DNA of 64,000 nt from Micromonospora pattaloongensis (GTDB lineage: Bacteria > Actinomycetota > Actinomycetes > Mycobacteriales > Micromonosporaceae), in the NCBI RefSeq assembly GCF_900107255.1, contig NZ_FNPH01000003.1, forward strand, positions 558,001 through 622,000, read 5' to 3'. Below, piece after piece: positions 26,081 to 34,617 of the stretch. Below the pieces are notes generated by a model, which had not been told where the DNA came from, ran no database searches, and saw nothing but the letters and a program-made list of their open reading frames with translations. Position numbers and translations under genes: made by a program. Every line of letters begins with the position of its first letter. Positions within the stretch are counted from its first letter, which is position 1.

Positions 26081-27580
26081 ATGGCCCTGAGTCTCGACGG
26101 CCTCGTCAGCGGCATGGACACCACTGGCCTGATTCAGCAGCTCATGCAGATCGAGGCGATGCCGCGGACGGCGCTGAAGAACAAGGTCGCCGTGCAGAAC
26201 AAGGCGGTCGCCTCGTACCAGGCCGTGAACACGAAGATGGCGTCGCTGCTCAACGCGGCCAAGGCCGCCAGCGACCCGAAGACCTGGACCGCGATGAAGG
26301 CGACCTCCACCTCGGACGCCGCCGCGGTCACCGCCGCACCGGGAGCCACGGCCGGCGCCCTGACCTTCAAGGTCGACCGGCTCGCCGCCGCGCACACCAT
26401 GACCTACGGCGGGCGCGTCTCCTCGCTCACCGACGCGACGGCGGCGCCCGTGATGTCGGGCAGCACCATCGACGTGCTGCGCGCGGACGGCACCACCACG
26501 ACCGTCACCCCCACGGACGCGTCGCTGCAGTCGGTGGTCAACGCGATCAACGGCACCGCGAACGCGGCCTACAAGGCAGCGGCCGTGCAGGTCGCCCCCG
26601 GGCAGTACTCGCTCCAGTTGACCGCCGCCACGACCGGCGGCACCTCGGCCTTCGCCAACGCCTCCGCGGCCGCCGCCGCCGATGCTGATGCCGATGGCGG
26701 CGGCACGTACGTCCTCACCGGCCTCGACGAGCTCGGCAGCACCTCGATCACCACGCAGGGCGTGGACGCCAAGCTCACGGTCGGCACGGCGACGACGTAC
26801 ACGATGACGTCGACCAGCAACACGTTCACCGACATCATCCCCGGGGTCACCGTCACCGCGACCCGGGTCCAGTCCGCCACGGACGCACCCGTGACGGTCA
26901 GCGTCGGGGCCGACAAGGACGGCATCGCCGCCAAGGTCCAGGCGCTGTTCGAGTCCATCAACGTCGCGCTCGGCGAGATGAAGATGCAGAGCGCCACCAA
27001 GACGGAGACCACGTCGGCGGGGACGCTGGTCGGCGACCCCGCGGTGCGCCAGCTCACCCAGGACATCCTCAGCGCGGTCGGCCGCGGCGCCGGGGCGCTG
27101 GGCAGCTTCAAGAGCGTCGGCATCGAGCTCGACAAGAAGGGCAACCTCAGCTTCGACAAGCAGAAGTTCCTCGACTCGTACGCCGCCGACCCGGTCAAGA
27201 CGCAGAAGTTCTTCGACTCGTACGACAACGTCGCCGGTGGCCGCGCGAGCACGCTCTTCGAGCCGGGCCACGACACCGCGCACGGGTTGGCACGGAAGCT
27301 GGAGGTCATCGGACTCAAGGCGACCGAGGGCATCGCGCTGCCGACCGATCCGATCAACACGCCCAAGGAAGGCCTGCTCACCGGCCTGATCCAGCGGCGT
27401 AACGATTTCGTGAAGGACCTCAACAAGCAGGTCGAGAGCTGGGACCTGCGGCTGGACAAGCGCGAGGCGGCCCTGAAGAAGCAGTTTTCCGGCTTCGAGG
27501 TCACCCTCGGCAAACTCCGCCAGCAGTCCTCGTGGCTCTCCGGCCAGCTCGCCAGCCTCCCCAGCCCGTCCGCCCAGTAA
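26081..27580 (+). CDS. fliD: Flagellar filament cap protein FliD
   Basis: A 499-residue cap protein. N-terminal FliD domain: LDGLVSGMDTTGLIQQLMQIEAMPRTALKNKVAVQ. C-terminal domain: DLRLDKREAALKKQFSGFEVTLGKLRQQSSWLSGQLASLP, the usual cap signature. It sits at the filament tip and folds incoming flagellin. The ATG at 26081 has GAGAAGGA upstream. fliS follows after 12 bp. Confidence 0.95.
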   Translation: MALSLDGLVSGMDTTGLIQQLMQIEAMPRTALKNKVAVQNKAVASYQAVNTKMASLLNAAKAASDPKTWTAMKATSTSDAAAVTAAPGATAGALTFKVDRLAAAHTMTYGGRVSSLTDATAAPVMSGSTIDVLRADGTTTTVTPTDASLQSVVNAINGTANAAYKAAAVQVAPGQYSLQLTAATTGGTSAFANASAAAAADADADGGGTYVLTGLDELGSTSITTQGVDAKLTVGTATTYTMTSTSNTFTDIIPGVTVTATRVQSATDAPVTVSVGADKDGIAAKVQALFESINVALGEMKMQSATKTETTSAGTLVGDPAVRQLTQDILSAVGRGAGALGSFKSVGIELDKKGNLSFDKQKFLDSYAADPVKTQKFFDSYDNVAGGRASTLFEPGHDTAHGLARKLEVIGLKATEGIALPTDPINTPKEGLLTGLIQRRNDFVKDLNKQVESWDLRLDKREAALKKQFSGFEVTLGKLRQQSSWLSGQLASLPSPSAQ

Positions 27581-27592
27581 GCGAGTGAGCCG

Positions 27593-28000
27593 ATGACGCC
27601 CATGAACCCCACCCTGCGCGAGCGCTACCTCGCCGACTCGGTCGCCACCGCGTCGCCGGCCAAGCTGCTCCTGATGCTCTACGACCGGCTCCTGCTCGAC
27701 CTCACCCGCGCCGAGCAGGCGTTGTCCGGCGGCGACCGGGCCGCCGCCGCCGCGGAGCTGTTCCACGCCCAGGAGATCGTGTTGGAGCTGCGCACCACGC
27801 TGGACACGTCGGCGTGGGACGGCGCCCCCGGGCTGGCCAGCCTCTACGGCTTCGTCCTCACCGAGCTGGTCGCCGCGAATGTCCGCGGCGACGCCGAGCG
27901 GGTGGCCGGCGTCCGCCAGGTGATCGAGCCGTTGCGTGACGCGTGGCGGGAGGCGGCAGCGGCCGAGGCGGCGAACGCGGCACCTGCCCGCGTCGCGTGA
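27593..28000 (+). CDS. fliS: Flagellin export chaperone FliS
   Basis: A 135-residue helical protein with RERYLADSVATASPAKLLLMLYDRLLLDLTRAE, the FliS core that holds the flagellin C-terminus before export. The C-terminal 15 residues are Ala-rich. Its stop codon overlaps a GTG that could start the next frame, suggesting coupled translation. Confidence 0.94.
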   Translation: MTPMNPTLRERYLADSVATASPAKLLLMLYDRLLLDLTRAEQALSGGDRAAAAAELFHAQEIVLELRTTLDTSAWDGAPGLASLYGFVLTELVAANVRGDAERVAGVRQVIEPLRDAWREAAAAEAANAAPARVA

Positions 28001-28326
28001 TCGCCGTGTCCGTCGACTGGCACGAGGCCTGGACGGCGGCGCTGGACGCGCTGGAGCTGGACGTCGCGGCCGCCGAGGCGCTGCTCGCGGAGACGCACCG
28101 CGCCAGCGACAACGCGCTGCCCGACCCGTGGCGACCGCCGGGCGGGATCGGCCCGCTCCCGCTCGACCTGCGCCCCCGCGCCGAGGCGATCCTCGCCCGG
28201 CAGACCGCCGCCGCGCAGGCGTTGGCGCGCCAGATGGTCATGAACCGGCAGCAGACCGCGATGGTGGCGCGCTTCGAGACCGGCGGGTCGCAGACCGGGC
28301 CGGCGTACGTCGACTGCGCGATCTGA
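27997..28326 (+). CDS. Hypothetical protein in the fliT position
   Basis: 109 residues if translation starts at the GTG overlapping the fliS stop (27997), or 106 from the GTG at 28006. The N-terminus SVDWHEAWTAALDALELDVAAAEALL is a clear amphipathic helix and a second helix surrounds ARQTAAAQALARQMVMNRQQTAMVARF. In many flagellar clusters the small gene after fliS is the FliD chaperone fliT; there is no recognisable FliT signature here, so that is inference from position. It ends 28 bp before the flgB-operon promoter. Confidence 0.65.
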   Translation: MIAVSVDWHEAWTAALDALELDVAAAEALLAETHRASDNALPDPWRPPGGIGPLPLDLRPRAEAILARQTAAAQALARQMVMNRQQTAMVARFETGGSQTGPAYVDCAI

Positions 28327-28354
28327 CCCGCTCTACCGAATCGGCCCGAAAAAA

Positions 28355-28381
28355 CTCAACACACCATTCCGGCCGCCGATC
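28355..28381 (+). promoter_or_regulatory. FliA-type promoter of the flgB-flgE operon
   Basis: CTCAA, 15 bp, GCCGATC: the best match in the window. It ends 72 bp before flgB and probably serves the 10-kb basal-body/hook operon to the terminator at 38593. Confidence 0.78.
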
Positions 28382-28453
28382 GGTGGATACGAGCACGGAG
28401 CGCTCACTTCACGCCACGGACCGGCGGCCGGCAACAAGCTGAAGGGAGCTGCC

Positions 28454-28801
28454 GTGTTCGACGACGTCTCGTCGGCGGCCATGCGCGTGGCGTTGGACGG
28501 GTTGGCGATGCGCCAGCGCGCCATCGCGGACAACATCGCCAACGTGGAGACCCCGGGCTACCGGGCCCGGAAGGTGAAGTTCGAGGCCGCGCTCTCCACC
28601 GCGATCTCCGCCGGCCGTTCCCCCTTCGAGGCGCAGCCCACGGTCGAGCAGTCCCTGGAGCCCACGCGGCTGAACGGGAACAACGTGAACCTCGATCAGG
28701 AGACGCTCTCCAACATCGACACCGGCCTGCGCTACCAGCTCGCGTTGCGCGCCCTCGACGGCCGGTACGACACGCTGCGCACCGTGATCCGGGGGAACTG
28801 A
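28454..28801 (+). CDS. flgB: Flagellar proximal rod protein FlgB
   Basis: A 115-residue rod subunit: LDGLAMRQRAIADNIANVETPGYRARKVKFE carries the axial-protein signature, and the C-terminal RYQLALRALDGRYDTLRTVIRG forms the outer helix. GTG start with AAGGGAG upstream. First gene of the long basal-body operon; flgC follows after 2 bp. Confidence 0.96.
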   Translation: MFDDVSSAAMRVALDGLAMRQRAIADNIANVETPGYRARKVKFEAALSTAISAGRSPFEAQPTVEQSLEPTRLNGNNVNLDQETLSNIDTGLRYQLALRALDGRYDTLRTVIRGN

Positions 28802-28803
28802 TC

Positions 28804-29199
28804 ATGACGATCTTCGGCGCCATCGGCATCGCGGGCACCGGCGTGACCGTGCACCGCAAGTGGCTGGACGCGGTCTCCGACAACATCTCCAACATCAACA
28901 ACGCCAGCTCGACCGCCGCGGAGGCGTTCCGGGCCCGGTACGTCATCGCGCGCGAGGCGGCCGACGGCAACGGGGCGCAGGTCGGCGGCATCGTGCTCGG
29001 CAACCCCGATGGGCGGCTCGTCTACGAGCCGGAGCACCCGCTGGCCGACGCCGAGGGCTACGTGCGTTACCCGGACATCGACCTCAGCGGCCAGATGAGC
29101 CAGCTGATCATGGCGCAGCGCGGTTACCAGGCGAACCTCGCGGTGGTCGACCGCGCCAAGGACGCCTACCAGGCCGCGATCCAGCTCGGGAGGGCCTGA
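28804..29199 (+). CDS. flgC: Flagellar rod protein FlgC
   Basis: A 131-residue rod subunit. The N-terminus has GIAGTGVTVHRKWLDAVSDNISNINNASST and the C-terminus QMSQLIMAQRGYQANLAVVDRAKDAYQAAIQLGRA, the two helices of the rod coiled coil. The stop codon overlaps the fliE ATG by one base. Confidence 0.96.
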   Translation: MTIFGAIGIAGTGVTVHRKWLDAVSDNISNINNASSTAAEAFRARYVIAREAADGNGAQVGGIVLGNPDGRLVYEPEHPLADAEGYVRYPDIDLSGQMSQLIMAQRGYQANLAVVDRAKDAYQAAIQLGRA

Positions 29200-29507
29200 T
29201 GACCGCACCGATCGAGCCGATCAGCGCCGCGCTGCCGGCCCTTCCCATGCCGTCGCTGACGCCGGCCACCGGCGCCGCCGGCTCCGGCGAGGATTTCGCC
29301 GCCAAGCTGGCGGAGGGCCTGCAGCACGTCCAGGACCTGCAGAACCGGGCCAGCGATCTCGCGGTGCAGGCGGCCACCGGGACCCTCACCGACGTGCACG
29401 ACTACACGATCGCCAGCACCGAGGCGGGCCTCGCGGTCCAGCTCACCACCGCGATCCGTAACAAGGCCGTCGAGGCGTTCCAGGAAATCATGAGGATGCA
29501 GGCCTGA
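29199..29507 (+). CDS. fliE: Hook-basal body complex protein FliE
   Basis: A 102-residue adapter linking the MS ring to the rod. The C-terminal half, DVHDYTIASTEAGLAVQLTTAIRNKAVEAFQEIMRMQ, is the conserved FliE domain; the first 40 residues are Pro/Ala-rich. The ATG lies within the flgC stop (TGATG). fliF follows 1 bp after the stop. Confidence 0.93.
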   Translation: MTAPIEPISAALPALPMPSLTPATGAAGSGEDFAAKLAEGLQHVQDLQNRASDLAVQAATGTLTDVHDYTIASTEAGLAVQLTTAIRNKAVEAFQEIMRMQA

Positions 29508-29508
29508 C

Positions 29509-31119
29509 ATGCGAAACCGGATCCCCCGAGTTCTCCGGCGTCCCCTCGACATCTTCGCCTCGTTCACCCCGGGGCAGAAGGCCGTCACGGTCTTCGCCGT
29601 GCTGGCGCTGGTCGTCGGCGGCACGCTCTTCGCCAACTGGGCGGCCACGCCGGCGTACGTCCCGCTGTTCAACAATCTCGCGGCGAGCGACGCGGCCGCG
29701 ATCACCGAGAAGCTCACCGCCGCCGGCACCCCGTACGAGCTCGCCGACGGCGGACAGACGATCATGGTGCCGCAGGACCAGGTGTACGACCTTCGCCTGC
29801 AGATGAGCGGCGAAGGGCTCCCCGCGCAGGCCGACACCGGCTACTCGCTGCTGGACAAGCAGGGGATCACGACGTCGGAGTTCATGCAGCACGTCGGCTA
29901 CCAGCGGGCGCTGGAGGGCGAGCTGAGCAAGACGATCAAGTCGATCGAGGGCGTCAAGGCGGCCACGGTGCACCTGGTCATCCCGCAGAAGGACATCTTC
30001 TCCAACGACCAGCAGAAGCCGACCGCCTCCGTGCTGGTCGCCTCCGAGAGCGGTCGCTCACTGGCGCACGGCCAGGTTCAGGCGATCGTCCACCTCGTCG
30101 CCTCCAGCGTCGAGGGGCTGAACCCCGACGAGGTGACGGTCGCGGGCGCGGACGGCAAGGTGCTGTCGGCCGGCGGCGGCGAGACGCTCGCCGCGGACAG
30201 CGACCTTCGCTCACAGCAGACCGCGCAGTTCGAGCAGCGCATGAACGGTGCGCTGCAGCGGATGCTGGACAGCGTGGTCGGCCCCGGCAACGCGGTGGTG
30301 CAGACCACCGCGGACCTCGACTTCGACCAGACCGAGACGAAGACCCAGCGCTACACCGCGGATCCCGCGGTCCCGCCGCTGTCCCAGAGCACCTCCCGGG
30401 AGACCTACACCGGCACCGGCGGCGCGAACGGCGGCGTCCTCGGCCCCGACAACATCCAGGTGCCGGGCGGCGCCGGCAACGGCACCGGAAACTACAACTC
30501 GACCAAGGAGACCCGGAACAACGCGGTCGGAATGGTCACCGAGACCCGCAAGTCCGCCCCCGGCAACGTCCGGCGGCTCAGCGTCTCCGTTTTGATCAAC
30601 AGCAAGACGGCGACCGGCGTCGACAACGCCCAGGTGGAGCAGATGGTGACCGCCGCCGCTGGCCTGAACACCGCGCGCGGCGACGGCATGTCGGTCACCG
30701 CGCTGCCGTTCGACACCGCGGTCGCGGACAAGGCGAACAAGGCCGAGGAGGACGCGGCGGCGGCGGACCGGCAGGCGGAGCTGATCTCGTACGCCAAGAC
30801 CGCCGCACTGGTCCTGGTCGTGCTGGTCCTGCTCTTCATGGCCTGGCGGGCGAGCCGGAAGTCGAAGCGCTCGGGGCTCTCCCCCGAGGAGCTGGCGCAG
30901 CTGGAGGAGATGCAGGCCGCGCTGGAGCAGACGCGGCTCCAGGCGATCGCCGCCGCCGAGGCGGAGACGGCGGCGCTGCCGCCGGCGCCGGGGCGCAACG
31001 GCCCCACCTTCGAGGACGAACAGCGCGACGCGCGGCGCAAGGAGCTGACCGAGATGGTGGCGGAGCAGCCGGAGGACGTGGCGAACCTGCTGCGCGGCTG
31101 GCTGGCGGAGCGACGTTGA
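29509..31119 (+). CDS. fliF: Flagellar MS-ring protein FliF
   Basis: A 536-residue ring protein. Membrane segment 1 is at about 26-45, ring-building motifs follow (YVPLFNNLAASDAAAITEKL, GYSLLDKQGITTSEFMQHVGYQRALEGEL), then a Gly/Asn-rich loop (about 295-330). Membrane segment 2 is at about 424-445 and the C-terminal tail LTEMVAEQPEDVANLLRGWL binds FliG. It is the base on which export apparatus and rotor assemble. Confidence 0.97.
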   Translation: MRNRIPRVLRRPLDIFASFTPGQKAVTVFAVLALVVGGTLFANWAATPAYVPLFNNLAASDAAAITEKLTAAGTPYELADGGQTIMVPQDQVYDLRLQMSGEGLPAQADTGYSLLDKQGITTSEFMQHVGYQRALEGELSKTIKSIEGVKAATVHLVIPQKDIFSNDQQKPTASVLVASESGRSLAHGQVQAIVHLVASSVEGLNPDEVTVAGADGKVLSAGGGETLAADSDLRSQQTAQFEQRMNGALQRMLDSVVGPGNAVVQTTADLDFDQTETKTQRYTADPAVPPLSQSTSRETYTGTGGANGGVLGPDNIQVPGGAGNGTGNYNSTKETRNNAVGMVTETRKSAPGNVRRLSVSVLINSKTATGVDNAQVEQMVTAAAGLNTARGDGMSVTALPFDTAVADKANKAEEDAAAADRQAELISYAKTAALVLVVLVLLFMAWRASRKSKRSGLSPEELAQLEEMQAALEQTRLQAIAAAEAETAALPPAPGRNGPTFEDEQRDARRKELTEMVAEQPEDVANLLRGWLAERR

Positions 31120-31174
31120 TCCGCCCCCGCACCCCGATCACCCACCGACACCCCGACCCCAGGGAGGTGACCCG

Positions 31175-32194
31175 ATGACGGCGCCGACGGCGACGATCAG
31201 CGGCCTGCGCAAGGCCGCGATGCTCATGGTGCAGATGGGCAAGGAGGACTCGGTACGGCTGATGGCCCACCTCCGGGAGAACGAGGTGGAGGAGCTGTCC
31301 GCCGAGATCGCCCGGCTGGGCGCGTTGGACGTCGGCCTCGCGGACCAGGTCCTGGAGGAGTTCCACACCCTCGCCACCACCCACCGCTACGTCGGCCAGG
31401 GCGGCATGGACTACGCGCGCGACCTGCTGGAGGCCTCGATGGGGCCGGAGGCGGCGAAGGCGATCCTGGAGCGGCTCGCCGTCTCCATGACCGACATGCC
31501 GTTCGGGTTCCTCGGCCACGCCGACCCGCGACAGGTCCTCTCGTACGTGCAGCACGAGCACCCGCAGATCATCGCGCTCGTCCTCGCCCACATGCCCGCG
31601 ACGCTCGCCTCCCCGATCCTCTCCGGCCTCGCGCCGGACCTGCAGTCCGACGTCGCGCACCGGATCGCGGTGATGGACCGCACCTCCCCCGAGATCATCC
31701 GGCAGGTCGAGGCGGCGCTGGAGCGCAAGCTCTCCTCGGTGTTGCAGCCCAACGAGCTCTCCACCGTCGGTGGCCTGCAGCCGCTGGTCGACATCATCAA
31801 CCGCGCGGACCGCGGCACCGAACGTCTCATCCTCGAGGGGCTGGAGGGGCGCAGCCCCGAGCTCGCCGAGGAGGTGCGTCGGCGGATGTTCATGTTCGAG
31901 GACATCAAGATGCTCGAGGACCGCGCCGTGCAGCTCGTGCTGCGGCAGGTCGAGATGGCGGACCTCGCGACCGCGCTCAAGGGTGTCGCCGAGGAGGTGC
32001 GCGACAAGGTCGTGCGCAACCTCTCCGAGCGGGCCCGGGAGAACCTCATGGAGGAGATCGAGCTGCTCGGGCCCGTGCGGCTGCGCATGGTCGAGGAGGC
32101 GCAGGCCAAGATCGTCCAGGTGATCCGCTCCCTCGAGCAGTCCGGCCAGATCGAGATCCAGCGGGGCGGTGACGAGGATGAGTTCGTCGCGTGA
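31175..32194 (+). CDS. fliG: Flagellar motor switch protein FliG
   Basis: A 339-residue rotor protein. Three ARM-like domains: N-terminal (SGLRKAAMLMVQMG, FliF contact), middle (HEHPQIIALVLAHM with the EHPQ FliM-contact motif) and C-terminal (FMFEDIKMLEDRAVQLVLRQVEM) with the charged torque helix that meets MotA. It ends in EDEFVA, as is usual. A strong GGGAGGTGA precedes the ATG. Overlaps fliH by up to 26 bp. Confidence 0.97.
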   Translation: MTAPTATISGLRKAAMLMVQMGKEDSVRLMAHLRENEVEELSAEIARLGALDVGLADQVLEEFHTLATTHRYVGQGGMDYARDLLEASMGPEAAKAILERLAVSMTDMPFGFLGHADPRQVLSYVQHEHPQIIALVLAHMPATLASPILSGLAPDLQSDVAHRIAVMDRTSPEIIRQVEAALERKLSSVLQPNELSTVGGLQPLVDIINRADRGTERLILEGLEGRSPELAEEVRRRMFMFEDIKMLEDRAVQLVLRQVEMADLATALKGVAEEVRDKVVRNLSERARENLMEEIELLGPVRLRMVEEAQAKIVQVIRSLEQSGQIEIQRGGDEDEFVA

Positions 32195-32861
32195 TCCGCG
32201 CCGGCTCGACCCGGTGCTGCGCGGAACGCACGCCCGGGGCGTGACCCCGGCGCGCTTCGACACCGACCTGCGCGGCACCGCCAACTCCCCCGCCGACACC
32301 ACGGCGAGCACCCGGGAGAGCGCCCGCGCCGCCGGCTACGCCGAGGGTTGGGCCCAGGGCCAGCGGGCGGCCGGGATCGCGGCCCGGGCCGCGGCCGACC
32401 AGGCCGCGGCGGCCCGGAGGGAGGCCGAGGCGGCGGCGGAGATGAAGCTCGCCCGCGCCCTCGAAGCGCTCGGCCGCGCCGCCGCGCAGCTGGAACAGCG
32501 GAGCGCGCCGACCATCGCCATGATGGAGGAGCTGATCCTCGCCGCCGCCGTGGAGCTCACCCAGTCCCTCCTCGGTCGTGAACTCGCGGCCGTCGACTCA
32601 CGGGCGCGCGACGCGCTGGCCCGGGCGATGTCGCTGACACCGCCGGCCGAGCCGGTGACCGTCCGGCTCCACCCCGACGACTACCAGACCCTGCTCGCCG
32701 ACGACTGGAGCGAGGAGTTCCACATCGACGGGCGGACCGTACAGCTGCGCCCCGACCCGACGCTCGAGCCCGGCGACGCCGTCGCCGAGGCCGGGTCGAC
32801 GACCATCGACGCCACGCTCCCCGCGGCGCTGGCGCGGGTCAAAGAGGTGCTCGGCCAGTGA
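32169..32861 (+). CDS. fliH: Flagellar export regulator FliH
   Basis: About 230 residues; starts at GTG 32169 or ATG 32178, both inside the end of fliG. The middle (about 55-115) is a long Ala/Glu/Arg helix with GYAEGWAQGQRAAG at its head, as in FliH, and the C-terminal half (ELILAAAVELTQSLLGREL, VRLHPDDYQTLL, LRPDPTLEPGDAVAEAGSTTIDA) is the FliH/HrpE domain. It binds and restrains the FliI ATPase. Overlaps fliI by 4 bp. Confidence 0.9.
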   Translation: MTRMSSSRDPRRLDPVLRGTHARGVTPARFDTDLRGTANSPADTTASTRESARAAGYAEGWAQGQRAAGIAARAAADQAAAARREAEAAAEMKLARALEALGRAAAQLEQRSAPTIAMMEELILAAAVELTQSLLGRELAAVDSRARDALARAMSLTPPAEPVTVRLHPDDYQTLLADDWSEEFHIDGRTVQLRPDPTLEPGDAVAEAGSTTIDATLPAALARVKEVLGQ

Positions 32862-34183
32862 CCACCACGCTCCGCAACCGCCTCACGGCGGCGATTCAGG
32901 CCGCCCGCCCCCGGGTCTGCGGCCGGGTGACCAGCGCGGTCGGCCTGCGGGTGACTGCCGAGGGCCTCACCGCGCGCGTCGGCGACCTGGTGCACATCGG
33001 GGACGGACCGTCCCGGGTGCTCGCCGAGGTCGTGGCCATCGACGGTGACCGGCTGAGCTGTCTGCCGCTTGGCCCGCTCGCGGGGATCGCCGCGGGCAGC
33101 CCGGTGGTCAGCACCGGCGCTCCCCTGCAGATCCCGGTCGGCCCGGGCCTGCGCGGCCGGGTGCTCGACGGGCTGGGCCGTCCGATGGACGGCCGGGGCC
33201 CGCTGCGCGACTTCGAATGGGCCGGCGTGGACGCCGCCGCCCCGTCGGCGCTGGACCGGCAGCGGATCGTCGCGCCGATGTCGCTCGGCGTCCGGGCGCT
33301 GGACACGCTCGTGCCGTGCGGCCGCGGACAACGCATCGGCATCTTCGCCGGATCCGGCGTCGGCAAGTCGACGCTGATGTCGATGATCACGCGCGGCACC
33401 GCGGCAGAGGTCAACGTCGTCGCGCTGATCGGCGAGCGCGGCCGCGAGGTGCGCGAGTTCCTGGAGAACGACCTGGGCCCGGAGGGATTGGCGCGGTCGG
33501 TCGTGGTCGTGGCCACCGCCGACCAGCCGCCGCTGGTCCGGCTCCGGGCCGGCTTCGTCGCCACCCGGATCGCCGAATCGTTCCGCGACGCCGGCGCCGA
33601 CGTGCTGCTGATGATGGACAGCGTGACGCGCGCCGCGATGGCGCAGCGCGAGGTCGGCCTCTCCGTCGGAGAGCCGCCGGCGACCCGCGGCTACCCGCCG
33701 TCGGTCTTCGCGATGCTCGCCGCGCTGATGGAGCGCGCCGGACCCGGCCCCAACGGCAGCATCACCGGGCTCTACACGGTCCTGGTCGAGGGCGACGACC
33801 ACAACGAGCCCATCGCCGACACCGCCCGCTCCATCCTGGACGGACACATCACGCTCGACCGGCGACTCGCGACCGCCGGGCACTTCCCCAGCATCGACGC
33901 GCTCGAATCGATCTCGCGGCTCGCGAACACGGTCACCACGCCGGACCAGCGGGCCGCCGCCACCACGCTGCGCCGGCTGCTCGCCGCGCACCGCGACGTC
34001 CGCGAGCTGGTGGAGATCGGCGCGTACGTGCCCGGAACCAACCCGGACGCCGACCGCGCCCAGGCGCTGTGGCCGCGCATCGAGTCCTTCCTGCGGCAGG
34101 GCCTCGACGAGCGGTCGGACTCCGCCGATTCCTGGGCAGCGCTCACCGCGCTGGTCCACCCGACACACGAGGGGCTGTCATGA
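32858..34183 (+). CDS. fliI: Flagellum-specific ATPase FliI
   Basis: A 441-residue hexameric ATPase of the flagellar type III export apparatus. Walker A GSGVGKST is near residue 165; the catalytic stretch GERGREVREF, the Walker B region LLMMDSVTRAAMAQREVGLSVGEPP and the YPPSVFAMLAALMERAG motif all match. Energises substrate unfolding together with FliH and FliJ. Overlaps fliJ by 4 bp (ATGA). Confidence 0.97.
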   Translation: MTTTLRNRLTAAIQAARPRVCGRVTSAVGLRVTAEGLTARVGDLVHIGDGPSRVLAEVVAIDGDRLSCLPLGPLAGIAAGSPVVSTGAPLQIPVGPGLRGRVLDGLGRPMDGRGPLRDFEWAGVDAAAPSALDRQRIVAPMSLGVRALDTLVPCGRGQRIGIFAGSGVGKSTLMSMITRGTAAEVNVVALIGERGREVREFLENDLGPEGLARSVVVVATADQPPLVRLRAGFVATRIAESFRDAGADVLLMMDSVTRAAMAQREVGLSVGEPPATRGYPPSVFAMLAALMERAGPGPNGSITGLYTVLVEGDDHNEPIADTARSILDGHITLDRRLATAGHFPSIDALESISRLANTVTTPDQRAAATTLRRLLAAHRDVRELVEIGAYVPGTNPDADRAQALWPRIESFLRQGLDERSDSADSWAALTALVHPTHEGLS

Positions 34184-34617
34184 GCCGAATGTTCCGGCTC
34201 GGCGCCGTGCTGCGCGCACGCCAGGCACAGGAGGACGCGGCCAAGGCCGAGGTCGTACGGGTCCGGCGGGCCGCGAGCGACGCGACCGAGCTGGCCGACC
34301 AGCGGGAGTCGGCGCTGCGCGACAGCGAGATCCCGGGCGGGACGGCGCGGGCCGTCGCGGCGGCGCTGGCCGCCCGGCAGGCGCTCGCGGCCGACCTGTC
34401 GCTGGCGCGGCGGATGGTGGCCGACGCCGAGCGGGAGACCGCCGAGCGGGTCAACGAGCTGGCCGAGAAGGCGAAGGGCCGCCGGGCTGTCGAACGACTC
34501 GTGGAGCGGCAGGCGGCCGAGGAACGGCGGCTGGCGGAGGCCGCCGAGCAGCGCGTCCTCGACGAGCTGGCCGCGACGGGCCCGCAGCGGGTCGTCGTGC
34601 AGGAGCCGGTGTCGTGA
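34180..34617 (+). CDS. fliJ: Flagellar export protein FliJ
   Basis: A 145-residue coiled-coil protein (FRLGAVLRARQAQEDAAKAEVVRVRRAASDA..., Arg/Glu/Ala heptads throughout) in the fliI-fliJ position. FliJ is the stalk that inserts into the FliI hexamer. Identity in this family is low; the call rests on coiled coil, length and gene order. GTGA overlap with the next gene. Confidence 0.85.
   Translation: MSRMFRLGAVLRARQAQEDAAKAEVVRVRRAASDATELADQRESALRDSEIPGGTARAVAAALAARQALAADLSLARRMVADAERETAERVNELAEKAKGRRAVERLVERQAAEERRLAEAAEQRVLDELAATGPQRVVVQEPVS

Noticed and set aside
24659-27766. A 1035-codon frame antisense to fliC and fliD
   Set aside because: Spans two genuine genes and the terminator between them, and shows only low-complexity Gly/Arg/Val composition.
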